A stretch of DNA of 64,000 nt, taken from positions 2,604,001 through 2,668,000 of the forward strand of contig OZ244977.1 of NCBI GenBank assembly GCA_965222995.1, in the 5' to 3' direction. This stretch comes from SB11 sp965222995. Lineage in GTDB: Bacteria; Bacteroidota; Bacteroidia; UBA8524. The notes under the pieces are model-generated. The model saw only the letters and a program-made list of their open reading frames with translations. It was not told the DNA's origin and searched no databases. Both the position numbers and the translations under genes were made by a program. Below, piece after piece: positions 17,825 through 27,074 of this stretch; positions within the stretch are counted from its first letter, which is position 1, and each line of letters opens with the position of its first letter.

Positions 17825-18994
17825 TTACTTTTCTTTTTTGCCGTGAGGTGTATGTATGAATTTTTTGTTTGCCCCACGAAGTTTGAATAGGTTAAGAAAA
17901 AATAAAAGAAAGGCTTTGGGTAGTGTAAATAATGCTGATGCAGTTTGCCCGTTGATGTATTTGCGGGGTACTGATATTACTAATGCTGTAAGATTAAGCA
18001 AAAAAAGTATAAGCCAGGTTGAAGTATAAAGCTCTATACCAAAAACCATCAGTATTGCAGTAATAATAAACAATACACCCAATAGCAATACTCTTGGGAA
18101 CATGAAAAACTGAAACAGCTTATCGGCATAATCAAAATTGCCGTGGAAGAACTGATTTATACCTGATAAAAAGTATTTGCGAAAATAATGGTATTGTGCA
18201 GATAGCCAACGGCGACGTTGGTTTTGAAATACCTCAGCTTGCTGTACTTTTTCATCAAACACATAACCGTCTTCTAAATAATGAATTTTGATACGTTGTT
18301 TTAAAATACGTAACTCCAACTCTTTATCAAACCCGCCAATAGCATCAATTTCACTCATTATATCTTTAAAAAAGCGAAAACCTGCCGCCTTTCCCGAGCC
18401 AATTAACGCACTGGAAAAACGTAAGGCAGCATGTCCTTTTCTAAAGATATGATTGTTTATTTCTTCACTTATCGCATCAAGTATAGCAAAAGGAGTATCA
18501 GTATTTAAGGCTACTCTGTGCGCCTGTATTATCTGTACGTTTTTAACCAGTCTGTTGTTTAGCTTTTGCAATAGCTTTTGCTCCATCACATTATCTACAT
18601 CAAGCAGTACCACATAGTCGTATTTATCTTCAATTACTTCAAAAGCTTTGTTTATTGACTTTGATTTGGTGCTGTTTTCAAATTTTACCTCAATAACCTG
18701 CACATCAAAGTTTTTTAACTCAACCAATGTTTCTTGTTTAAAACTATCGGCTATAACATATATATCATACAGGTTTTTGGGATATTGCTGCTTAAGGTTT
18801 TCTATAACAGTATTTATAATAACTGCATCCCCCTTATAGGCAGGTATCATTACACAAAAGCTAACGGTAGGTTCCCTATAATCAAACTTAGGTTGCTTAT
18901 AAAACAAACCGGCTATTGCAAACAACAACAGGTAGCCCACATTTAGACTAAAGTACACCAGTACTATTATTACTATAACTTTTACAACTATCAT
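17825..18994 (-). CDS. Processive-type membrane glycosyltransferase family 2
   Basis: 389 residues. An N-terminal span (about 5-27) is followed by a GT2 domain with V-V-L-L-D-V-D-N-V (DxD) and the processive-enzyme motif Q-N-Q-R-R-R-W (QxxRW) near residue 255. Three spans follow at about 285-370. The pattern is that of cellulose/hyaluronan-synthase relatives that bind the growing chain at QxxRW. Its start overlaps the end of the upstream GT2 gene by four bases (ATGA-type overlap), as expected in a coupled operon. Confidence 0.9.
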   Translation of the reverse strand: MIVVKVIVIIVLVYFSLNVGYLLLFAIAGLFYKQPKFDYREPTVSFCVMIPAYKGDAVIINTVIENLKQQYPKNLYDIYVIADSFKQETLVELKNFDVQVIEVKFENSTKSKSINKAFEVIEDKYDYVVLLDVDNVMEQKLLQKLNNRLVKNVQIIQAHRVALNTDTPFAILDAISEEINNHIFRKGHAALRFSSALIGSGKAAGFRFFKDIMSEIDAIGGFDKELELRILKQRIKIHYLEDGYVFDEKVQQAEVFQNQRRRWLSAQYHYFRKYFLSGINQFFHGNFDYADKLFQFFMFPRVLLLGVLFIITAILMVFGIELYTSTWLILFLLNLTALVISVPRKYINGQTASALFTLPKAFLLFFLNLFKLRGANKKFIHTPHGKKEK

Positions 18995-19902
18995 TTAAGA
19001 ATGCGGTTTGTATGTATGTTATAGTGCCATAAATTCCACAAGGCACCGCGCAATAAGGGCATTATTAGTTTAAATTCTCTTTTCAATACCAAAGTAACCA
19101 AATTTTTAGGAATAGCTATAAAATAGTAAAAGAGGGTACTGATTACTTTTGCACTTCCCTTAAAATTTCGTCTAATAAACAGTAATCTGTTTCGGGTGAG
19201 ATAATAGGTTTTTAAGGGGCTGCTTTTACCTGTACTCATACTTTCTTTATGGTATACGGTTGATGTACCCACATACCAAATATTATACCCTGCCCGCTTT
19301 ATTCTCTCGCAATAATCTATTTCTTCATAATACAGAAAATACAGCTCTGCCATTAAGCCTATTTCTTTTAGCAAACTGCTTCTGAACATCATAGCTGCAC
19401 CGTGTGCAATTTCTGTTTTTTCTACGCTGTTATATTGCCCGGTATCTTTCTCTTTGCTACCTCTGGCAAAAGCCCTTCCCGTATATATATTAAACCCGAA
19501 ACTACCTGCATACTGCATTGTATCAGATGTATGATGGTATATTAGTTTAGGACTTACACAGCCGCAGTTTTCATCCATCTCAAGTTTTTCTACCAAAGGC
19601 TCTAAAAAACCTTCGGGTACAACAGTATCATTGTTTATCAGCAGGCAGTATTTCCCCTTAGCTTCTTTTAATGCTAAATTATTCCCTCCTGCAAACCCTA
19701 AGTTTTCATCACTCCGAATAAGTTTTGCCCAAGGGTGTTTCTCTGCTATTTCTGTATACGGTTGGGTACTGGCATTATCTACAACAAATACTTCTATGCT
19801 TGGGTAGCTTATTTTTTTCAAACTATCCAACAAGTCAATAGTATGTTCAGTACCGTTATAGTTTACGGTAACAATGCTTACTAATGGAGTATTGTTTACC
19901 AT
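18991..19902 (-). CDS. Rhamnosyl/galactosyl-type glycosyltransferase family 2
   Basis: 303 residues. It shows S-I-V-T-V-N-Y-N-G-T at the N-terminus, V-F-V-V-D-N-A-S-T, L-G-F-A-G-G-N-N-L-A and L-L-I-N-N-D-T-V-V, the set found in WbbL/RfbF-like GT2 transferases. The central E-I-D-Y-C-E-R motif holds the likely catalytic acid. There is no strong membrane domain, although the C-terminus is amphipathic. It probably adds one sugar to a lipid-linked repeat unit. It overlaps the upstream polymerase gene by seven bases and the downstream GT2 gene by four. Confidence 0.92.
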   Translation of the reverse strand: MVNNTPLVSIVTVNYNGTEHTIDLLDSLKKISYPSIEVFVVDNASTQPYTEIAEKHPWAKLIRSDENLGFAGGNNLALKEAKGKYCLLINNDTVVPEGFLEPLVEKLEMDENCGCVSPKLIYHHTSDTMQYAGSFGFNIYTGRAFARGSKEKDTGQYNSVEKTEIAHGAAMMFRSSLLKEIGLMAELYFLYYEEIDYCERIKRAGYNIWYVGTSTVYHKESMSTGKSSPLKTYYLTRNRLLFIRRNFKGSAKVISTLFYYFIAIPKNLVTLVLKREFKLIMPLLRGALWNLWHYNIHTNRILK

Positions 19903-21383
19903 AGTAGGTTAGGTTTTTTCTCTTTTTGTTCTTCTTCTTTTTTTGCCTTTTCCAGTGCCGGTGTATCCCATTCATCACATCGGTAAAAAAATACCATACT
20001 TAGGTATACCACCGCAGCAGTAGGCATTTGCCCGAAAATTTGGTTTCCGTAGCTGGCTAAGGCAATACCAAAAAATCCACAAAGCAATCCTATGGTCTGG
20101 GATCGGAGTTGTGGGTCTTCAATAAAAAATACTTTTCTAAATCCGAAATAAACTATTAACACCAGTTGTATTATATGGAACCAAAGCCCTATTACACCTG
20201 TTTCTACCCAAATTTTCACATACCAGCTATCCAACGCCGTTTCTGCCAAAAAAGTACCGGGTGTAAAGCGTTGCCCCCAGTTTCCTCCTGAGCCTATACC
20301 CCCACCCAACGGTCGGGTAGCTAAATATGCCTTTAGTTTTTTCTGATTATCGAGCCGTACCTGCAATGAAGCATCATTTGGGTCTAAAGCACTCCTCATT
20401 CGCTGAATTTGATAGTTTCCTTGTCCAATATTGGTAAACTTCAAAAATACAAATGCTGCCGCACCTGCCATAATACCCAGTGCCAGTATTTTGAAGTTTT
20501 TCACCATAAACAAATACATAAATGCCCCTCCCGCCAGCACAATTATAGGTCCCCTACTCCCGGCCACAGCAAACCCCCAAAAGCAAATCATAGCAATAAC
20601 AATATATATTACCTTCCTAATTATTCGCTTCTCGCCTAAAGCCAAAATAACTGAAAAGAGTGTTGTATGTGCCATGGCTGCACCAAACTGCCCAGCATCA
20701 GAATAGAAAGAAAAACTACGTAGTTTACCCATCAAAACGTGGGTTACCCTACCCCCTTCATCCAGCCACCTCACTTCACCTGAGGTTAAACCGATATATT
20801 GTTGTTTGAAGCCCCAAAAAGCAGCTACTAAAGACCATCCCAACCAAATACGGATAAACCTGTCTAAATCTTTACGATCTTTTAGCCAAATAAAAGCTAA
20901 AGGCACCACCTGTATCCAATATAATGATACCCCCCTAACTGCAAAAAACCAGGCTTGTTTACTGCGTGCTTCAGGATTAATGAGTTGCAATACGGTATAT
21001 ATCAACCAAACAAAAACCAGCCAAAACATAGGGTTATTCAGCCGTTTCAGGTCTTCGCGCTTGGCATTGAAAAGTGTACTGATGAGGGTAACTCCCAAAA
21101 TAGCATCAACCATTAGTCCATAGGGTACTGTTGGCGGTAAAAACCTATTTAGCCCAATAACAAAAAAACTAACGTGCAGATATATGAAAATGCCTGTTTT
21201 TGGACTTTTAAGAACAAATATTGCAAAACCAATAGCTATGGGTATGGCTAAAACAGCTCCCACAATAGGCACCCCGCCACCTGATATAAAATAACCTAAA
21301 GCAACAGCTATTAGCCCTGTAATACCAGCCATCATAGCCAGCTTCAAAGCTCCTGATGTATTATTTGATGTTGCTTCGCTCAT
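19896..21383 (-). CDS. O-antigen ligase/polymerase-like membrane protein (Wzy/WaaL type)
   Basis: 495 residues with about eleven or twelve membrane spans and the family's central signature around F-S-F-Y-S-D-A-G-Q-F-G and A-G-S-R-G-P-I. The large periplasmic loop near residues 330-390 includes P-L-G-G-G-I-G-S-G-G. Members polymerise lipid-linked repeat units or ligate glycan to an acceptor. Beside a flippase and a Wzz-like protein, a polymerase role is the better reading. The C-terminal tail is charged and lysine/glutamate-rich. It overlaps both neighbours by a few bases. Confidence 0.88.
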   Translation of the reverse strand: MSEATSNNTSGALKLAMMAGITGLIAVALGYFISGGGVPIVGAVLAIPIAIGFAIFVLKSPKTGIFIYLHVSFFVIGLNRFLPPTVPYGLMVDAILGVTLISTLFNAKREDLKRLNNPMFWLVFVWLIYTVLQLINPEARSKQAWFFAVRGVSLYWIQVVPLAFIWLKDRKDLDRFIRIWLGWSLVAAFWGFKQQYIGLTSGEVRWLDEGGRVTHVLMGKLRSFSFYSDAGQFGAAMAHTTLFSVILALGEKRIIRKVIYIVIAMICFWGFAVAGSRGPIIVLAGGAFMYLFMVKNFKILALGIMAGAAAFVFLKFTNIGQGNYQIQRMRSALDPNDASLQVRLDNQKKLKAYLATRPLGGGIGSGGNWGQRFTPGTFLAETALDSWYVKIWVETGVIGLWFHIIQLVLIVYFGFRKVFFIEDPQLRSQTIGLLCGFFGIALASYGNQIFGQMPTAAVVYLSMVFFYRCDEWDTPALEKAKKEEEQKEKKPNLLW

Positions 21384-22711
21384 TTTGCTTTTGCTAATCC
21401 TGCTAGAGCAATAAGATTAACCCATCCGCTTTTAATTATTCCGCCAAAAGAAAACTTCATGTGTTTGCGCAGGAACCAATAACCCAAAATAATTCCGCTA
21501 CCGAAAGTTACTACAGAAACCGCAGCTACAGCTGCCACAGGTGTATCAGGAAATAACTCTATAACCACAAAATCGCCGATTATATTTACCGATACCATAA
21601 GTATCACTTTTATAAGGTTTAACCTGGGTTTATTCACCACATCTAAACCTATACCGCTATATCTTTCAAGCGGAAGAAAAGCTGCGTATATTGAAAAGAA
21701 GCGCAATACTGCTGCAGACTCTCTAAAACCTTCACCACCCAATAATACCACTAACGGTTCGGCAAAAATGAAGCATAAAACTGCAACGGGTATCATAGCC
21801 AGCCACAGCATACCCGCACTTTTGTGAAACTCTTGGGTAAGTTCTTCATGCCTCTCTTTACCATGCAACCCAGCCAAAACAGGCAGTCTGGTAATGCTTA
21901 TGGCACTTATAGGCATCTCAAACACCTGTAGCAAACGTTGGGGTATATTGTAAATACCTACTGCTATAGGGCCTAACATTAAACCCAGTATATAAGTATC
22001 GCTACTACGCAATAAATTGGCAAACAGTAGGGTAAACATACTGTATTTTCCAAAATCAATAAGTTGTTTTTTTGCCTGTTTTGTAGCCTTTCCAAAATCT
22101 CGCACTCTGCTCCAACCCAAAGCAACAGCCAAAAATGTAGTTGCCAATTGGCTAAACACAAATGCCCAAAACACATAGTTTATACCTAAATCTAATGAGT
22201 AGTTTACTGCATTAAACCCAAAAAATAATAACTGGCTGGTAATACGTATCCATTGTACTTTTTTAAAATTTTCAGAGGCATTTAAAAACCATGTAGCCAA
22301 ATTATGCGGCATGGATATAAAAGCCAGCATCCAAAACCATTGCACAAAAAAGCCCAAATCGTAACTCTGGAACCATTTAAAGAAAACTAGCCCGGGCAAA
22401 GTAAATAGTGCTACAGTAACCACAGTAAAAACAGAACAAATTTGCCAGGCTGCCCCTGCAATGGCGGTTTTCTCACCATCGGTTTTGGCAGCCGCCATAT
22501 TGCGGATAACGGGGTTAAGTATTAACCCTGAGCGGATAATCTCAAAAAGGCTAAAGGTGGTTACAAAAATTAGCCAGGTACCAAAATCGGTTTTAGTAAG
22601 TGTACGCGCTTGTAATGCAATAGTTCCGATACCCAACACCGCTCCTATTCCATTGCCTGCAAGTGAAGCAAATGCGTTGCTGGAGAGGAGTGTTTTTATA
22701 CGTTGCCACAT
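21380..22711 (-). CDS. Polysaccharide flippase (Wzx-like)
   Basis: 443 residues with about twelve to fourteen hydrophobic helices and the N-terminal pattern of the polysaccharide transporter/MOP family (F-A-S-L-A-G-N-G-I-G-A-V-L-G-I, then L-T-K-T-D-F-G-T-W). It should flip undecaprenyl-linked repeat units to the periplasmic face. It starts 10 bases after the Wzz-like gene and overlaps the polymerase gene by four bases, so the three core genes of a Wzx/Wzy/Wzz pathway are contiguous. Confidence 0.9.
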   Translation of the reverse strand: MWQRIKTLLSSNAFASLAGNGIGAVLGIGTIALQARTLTKTDFGTWLIFVTTFSLFEIIRSGLILNPVIRNMAAAKTDGEKTAIAGAAWQICSVFTVVTVALFTLPGLVFFKWFQSYDLGFFVQWFWMLAFISMPHNLATWFLNASENFKKVQWIRITSQLLFFGFNAVNYSLDLGINYVFWAFVFSQLATTFLAVALGWSRVRDFGKATKQAKKQLIDFGKYSMFTLLFANLLRSSDTYILGLMLGPIAVGIYNIPQRLLQVFEMPISAISITRLPVLAGLHGKERHEELTQEFHKSAGMLWLAMIPVAVLCFIFAEPLVVLLGGEGFRESAAVLRFFSIYAAFLPLERYSGIGLDVVNKPRLNLIKVILMVSVNIIGDFVVIELFPDTPVAAVAAVSVVTFGSGIILGYWFLRKHMKFSFGGIIKSGWVNLIALAGLAKAK

Positions 22712-22721
22712 TTGTTAGGTT

Positions 22722-24932
22722 TTATATAGCACCCATACTAACCACTTTCTTTATCAGTCGGCGCATGGTTGAGCGTCGTTTTGGAATTTCGCCGTATACA
22801 CTTTCAAGCATTTCAGGGGTAACACGGTTCAGCATCAACATCACATCGTTTTTGGCTGCTTTTTTATACAAGCCCAAAGTACGGTCGTGTGCTGTTGCCC
22901 AAACCTTTTCTGCATTCATTACCAATAATGAAACATGTGCCTGTGAAACCAAATCGTAAGGCACGGTATTGTGTGAAAGGTACGGAAGCTCTAAAAATAC
23001 ATAGGTAAACTCAAAGCTGGTATGCCCGCTGCCTTCAAGCATATCTTGTACACTGGGTATGCCCACATAAGCCCCATCAACCTCATAAGGTAGTGCTACC
23101 ACGTTATCATCCTTTTCAAGTTTCCCCAGTGGCGATGTTTCAGGATATAAATACAGTACTTTGCCGCCAATTTGCCCGAAACGGTTACAAATACGTTCAC
23201 AAAACCATGTTTTTCCCTCGCCCTGCCTTGCACTAAATACATTTATCTGATAGTATGTGCTTACTTTTTCTGCACCTTTAAGGGCTATGGTTAAACTGGT
23301 AACCAACTGCTCTGTTAACGATTTTTCTAACTCTTCAACCTTAACATTGGACCTGATTTTTCTATAGGCTGGTAATGCACCTGCTAAGGTAAGTCCCGAA
23401 GCATTTACAGCACGCTCGGGAGTACGTATAGAATAATCAAGCATTTCTTGTGCTACAAAAAATGCCAGTAGCAATACAAAGCCTGCCATAAACGAGGCTA
23501 TAACTAAAATTAACCGTTTCGAAGGTTGCGGCATTAACGGCAAGAAAGGCTCGTCCATAATAGCTAAAGCATTAGCCATTTCTAGATTTTGCTGGCGTAA
23601 TTTTGCTTGATTTAGCCCATGCAACACAGATAAATACTCTTTTTCAGCTACACCCACACCACGAATTAAACGGGTAATTTCAGAGCCTAAAGGAGCAAAA
23701 TCATCATAAATTTGGTCGTACTCTTTCAGCCTTTTTTCAAAAACCGTTAACCTGGCTGATGATTCCTCGTACTCAATTACCTTTTCTAACCATTCGCTTA
23801 ATAAATCTTTTTGTGGTACAGATTCAGGCGTATTATTTAGTTTATAGTATTGCTTAGCCAATTGGCGTATTTCTTCGGTAAGTATTTCAACTTCGTATTC
23901 TAAATCTGCCAAGGTTTCGGCAGTAGCCTTATCTTGCTTGTGGGCATTGTATATTTTATAATTTGCCAGCTTCTTTTGCGCGTCAGACAATTCTTTCCGT
24001 TTCCTTATCAGGTCTTTATAATTACCCACCACAATTTCTCTGTCATCCATTTTTCGCTCCAGCCGCTCAACAGCAGCTTTTGCTCCGCCAAACCGCATCA
24101 CCTCTTTGTAGTAGTCGGTAGTCATATCCTCTTTACTCTCAGCAATAAATTTAGACTGCTCATCGTAGTTGATAATACGGTTATCTACCCCAAAGTTTTT
24201 CAAACGTTCTTCAGCAGCCCTTAAGCTTAGTAAAGCCTTCCGCAACTGCTCCTCAAAGTATTTCACCACATTCAAGGTTTCAGAACCCTTCATGGCTTTA
24301 TACCTACGCCTAAACACTTCAAGCAAAAAACGTAGCGTATGCAAACATACTCCTTGGTCGTTAGCTTTGTACGAAAGCTCTAGCATATCACTACTTCCCT
24401 TACGTGTAACCTTAACACCGCTTACTATAGTAGCTACAGAATAATGCGAGTGGCTGTTATTAATTATATCGGCAATAACATTATCGCTACTTGCAAGCCT
24501 GTATCGGTTTACATTGGCAAAAGTAGAATCGAAGTTTCCGGGCACAACCAACTCGTCTCGTAACTCATCAGAGACCAGCTCTCTTAATTGCTTTAACGAT
24601 TCGCCGTTTACAATAGTTAAAGTAGGCTTGCCTTGCTGCATCAAATGCTGGGTAAGCAATCGAAGCCCAACTTCCTCTAAAGTCTCCCTCGAACGTACGG
24701 TGGCAATAAGGTTATCAAAAGCATTGTTCACTGCAAAATAATCAACTCTACTCTCTCCTGTTGCAGTAATGTTATACCCTGACGCTATACCCGTATATAC
24801 TATTGTTGATGATACATACTCTTTGGGCATATCCTTGGTTAGATAAAACACCAAGCCCGCTAGTATTGCGGGAAAGAATATCAGCCATGGCAGACGCTTT
24901 AAAAAAAGCCTTATAAATGTGAGCAGCGTCAT
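22722..24932 (-). CDS. Polysaccharide co-polymerase (Wzz/GumC-like) with degenerate BY-kinase domain
   Basis: 736 residues. Two membrane spans (about 14-32 and 475-498) bracket a long periplasmic coiled-coil region, the Wzz/GumC layout that sets chain length and couples polymerisation to export. The cytoplasmic C-terminus resembles bacterial tyrosine kinases: S-A-R-Q-G-E-G-K-T (Walker A, about residue 568-576). However, the Walker A' strand reads V-L-Y-L-Y-P-E without the usual aspartate, Walker B is V-F-L-E-L-P, and no tyrosine cluster is seen at the end. Kinase activity is therefore doubtful and it may only bind nucleotide. It lies between the TolC-like and flippase genes. Confidence 0.88.
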   Translation of the reverse strand: MTLLTFIRLFLKRLPWLIFFPAILAGLVFYLTKDMPKEYVSSTIVYTGIASGYNITATGESRVDYFAVNNAFDNLIATVRSRETLEEVGLRLLTQHLMQQGKPTLTIVNGESLKQLRELVSDELRDELVVPGNFDSTFANVNRYRLASSDNVIADIINNSHSHYSVATIVSGVKVTRKGSSDMLELSYKANDQGVCLHTLRFLLEVFRRRYKAMKGSETLNVVKYFEEQLRKALLSLRAAEERLKNFGVDNRIINYDEQSKFIAESKEDMTTDYYKEVMRFGGAKAAVERLERKMDDREIVVGNYKDLIRKRKELSDAQKKLANYKIYNAHKQDKATAETLADLEYEVEILTEEIRQLAKQYYKLNNTPESVPQKDLLSEWLEKVIEYEESSARLTVFEKRLKEYDQIYDDFAPLGSEITRLIRGVGVAEKEYLSVLHGLNQAKLRQQNLEMANALAIMDEPFLPLMPQPSKRLILVIASFMAGFVLLLAFFVAQEMLDYSIRTPERAVNASGLTLAGALPAYRKIRSNVKVEELEKSLTEQLVTSLTIALKGAEKVSTYYQINVFSARQGEGKTWFCERICNRFGQIGGKVLYLYPETSPLGKLEKDDNVVALPYEVDGAYVGIPSVQDMLEGSGHTSFEFTYVFLELPYLSHNTVPYDLVSQAHVSLLVMNAEKVWATAHDRTLGLYKKAAKNDVMLMLNRVTPEMLESVYGEIPKRRSTMRRLIKKVVSMGAI

Positions 24933-24959
24933 CTATATTTTCTTGTTCTTATTTTCTTA

Positions 24960-25757
24960 TTATTCGTTTTTCTTTTCACCAGGCTTTATCAGTTGGTTCA
25001 TTTTTACACCAACCAACGCCTCTAAATCAAAAAAAGCGCGCAAAAAATTCGCTCTTTCCAGTTCAACATTACTTGCCGCTATGGCATATATGTTTCGTAT
25101 TCTCGAATATTCGTGTGGGGGTATTCTGCCTTCTGCAAGTTCTTCTTCGGCCACTTGCGAAGCCATAAGGGCAACCTGAGCATCAGCGGTTCTAATGTTC
25201 AGCTTCCGTTGTCCCTCAATCATGTTAACGTATAAACGCTGTACCTCCCGTTTTATTTCCAGCCGTATTTCTTCCTTTCGCCATCGCGATGCTTCAACTT
25301 CTGCCCTAGCTTGTTTCATTCTGGGGAAGTGCCCCAACAAAGTAGATAGAGGCAGTTGAAGATTTACTCCAAACCTATACCCGTTAGCAAACTGAGTATT
25401 ATCCACGGGCGTAGTCCCCGTCACAAAAATTTGCTGGTCTCCGATAGAGTAATTGTAAAACACACTCAAGTCTTTAAACGACATTGCCCAAACATATTTT
25501 TTGTTGTATTTCCTCACCTTGATAAGGGTTGAGTAATATTTCAAAGAAGGCGAATTATCGTAAGCAATTTGAATTATGGTATCCAAAGGCAATAACTGCT
25601 GGGCTATGTTTTTTCTTGCATCAAAAACCATAGTATCGCGCTGCGTGGTATCCGTATCGTCAAAAACAAAACCTGTAGGGTCTCCTTGCCCCCAAAGAGT
25701 AATAGCCGAAAACAGGCTAAGCAGTAATATTATTAGGGTTTTACGCACTATTAACAC
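24960..25757 (-). CDS. Half-length TolC-like outer-membrane protein
   Basis: 265 residues with a signal peptide (about 1-23). One outer-membrane-efflux-protein repeat is visible: the helix L-D-T-I-I-Q-I-A-Y-D-N-S-P-S-L, two strand segments around F-N-Y-S/G-Y-R-F-G-V-N-L-Q-L-P-L, and long helices rich in A, E and R. TolC proteins usually have two such repeats in 400-500 residues; this one stops after one. It is the first gene of the polysaccharide operon, 27 bases before the Wzz-like gene. No Wza-type (SLBB/Poly_export) gene is present, so this protein may supply the outer-membrane exit; that is inference. Confidence 0.8.
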   Translation of the reverse strand: MLIVRKTLIILLLSLFSAITLWGQGDPTGFVFDDTDTTQRDTMVFDARKNIAQQLLPLDTIIQIAYDNSPSLKYYSTLIKVRKYNKKYVWAMSFKDLSVFYNYSIGDQQIFVTGTTPVDNTQFANGYRFGVNLQLPLSTLLGHFPRMKQARAEVEASRWRKEEIRLEIKREVQRLYVNMIEGQRKLNIRTADAQVALMASQVAEEELAEGRIPPHEYSRIRNIYAIAASNVELERANFLRAFFDLEALVGVKMNQLIKPGEKKNE

Positions 25758-25874
25758 TAATTTTTTCTATGGTCTCAAACAGGTAAACATCAAAAAAATA
25801 ACCCGTTTAAAGTGTGTTACAATGCCCGAAATAACTAATTTAGCTCCTGAACATATTAACAATTATTTTATACC
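25758..25874. promoter_or_regulatory. Divergent control region of the polysaccharide locus
   Basis: This 117-bp gap separates the minus-strand operon from the plus-strand glycosyltransferase at 25875 and must carry promoters in both directions. I could not find an exact TAnnTTTG box in either direction. Confidence 0.4.
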
Positions 25875-27074
25875 ATGAGTGATGCGTATACTGTAAAGGA
25901 CAGGGATTTTGTAGTGGTTGGGCTGCAGCCTTGGGATTTACCCATAGGGAGTAACTGCAAAAACATAGCTTTAGAGTTTAGTAAACACAACCGTGTATTG
26001 TATGTAAACGCCCCGTTAGACCGCAATACACTACTAAAAAAGAGGGATGATCCACAGGTACAAAAACGCATCAGAATTAGTGAGGGAAAAGAGCCTCAAC
26101 TACAGCAAGTTCAAGACAACCTTTGGCAGTTTTTCCCCAATTGCAAACTGGAATCTATCAACATGCTGCCCGACGGCTTTTTGTTTGATTTTTTTAACAA
26201 AAGAAACAACAAAAAATACGCTGCTGAAATACAAAAAGGAATTGCCGAGCTGGGCTTGAAAAACTTCATTCTTTTTAACGATAGCGATATGTTCCGCAGC
26301 TTTTATTTAAAAGAGTTGCTACAACCCGCACAATACATTTACTATACTCGTGATAATTTACTGGCTGTAGACTATTGGAAAAAACACGGTTTGCGCCTTG
26401 AACCTGCTTTGATGAAAAAAGCCGATTTGGTAACTGCTAACTCCGTATATCTTGCCCGTGTAGCCGAAAAACACAACCCCAAAAGTTATTATGTGGGGCA
26501 AGGCTGTGAAACCGACCAGTTTAGTGCGGATATACAAAATGCTGAACCCGATGATGTGAAAGATATAGCTCGCCCCAGAGTTGGTTATATTGGTGCATTA
26601 TATGGCTTGCGCCTCGATTATAAATTGCTTGAAAATATAGCTAAAAAACGCCCTGATTGGAATTTGGTTTTGGTAGGCCCTGAAGATGATGCTTTTAAAG
26701 CCAGCGAGCTACACCAATTGAAAAATGTATTTTTCACAGGCTCTAAAAAACCTGAAGAACTGCCTGCATATTTATCAAGTTTTGATGTGGCCTTGAATCC
26801 GCAAATATTAAACGAGGTTACTATTGGAAATTACCCTAGAAAAATTGACGAATATTTAGCTATGGGCAAACCCACGGTAGCCACCAAAACCGAAGCCATG
26901 GAAATATTTGACGGTTACGTACACCTTGCCAAAGATGAAGCTGATTATTTAACCATGATTGAAAAAGCACTAAACGAAAACGATGCCGATTTAAAACAAA
27001 AACGCATTGCTTTTGCCCGCTCACACACCTGGGAAAATAGTGTTACCGAAATTTACAAAGCTATGCAGCAATAG
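25875..27074 (+). CDS. Glycosyltransferase (GT-B type)
   Basis: 399 residues. It begins with V-V-V-G-L-Q-P-W-D-L-P-I-G-S-N and shows R-V-L-Y-V-N-A-P, a feature of GT4 relatives that use a D-x-P/L-P-x-G-S-N start. The C-terminal half carries R-V-G-Y-I-G-A-L-Y and L-V-L-V-G-P. The usual E-x7-E region is replaced by K-I-D-E-Y-L-A-M-G-K-P-T-V-A-T, typical of this subfamily. There is no signal peptide or membrane span. It diverges from the polysaccharide operon and probably adds a sugar to the same glycan. Its last 14 bases overlap the convergent desaturase gene. Confidence 0.85.
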   Translation: MSDAYTVKDRDFVVVGLQPWDLPIGSNCKNIALEFSKHNRVLYVNAPLDRNTLLKKRDDPQVQKRIRISEGKEPQLQQVQDNLWQFFPNCKLESINMLPDGFLFDFFNKRNNKKYAAEIQKGIAELGLKNFILFNDSDMFRSFYLKELLQPAQYIYYTRDNLLAVDYWKKHGLRLEPALMKKADLVTANSVYLARVAEKHNPKSYYVGQGCETDQFSADIQNAEPDDVKDIARPRVGYIGALYGLRLDYKLLENIAKKRPDWNLVLVGPEDDAFKASELHQLKNVFFTGSKKPEELPAYLSSFDVALNPQILNEVTIGNYPRKIDEYLAMGKPTVATKTEAMEIFDGYVHLAKDEADYLTMIEKALNENDADLKQKRIAFARSHTWENSVTEIYKAMQQ

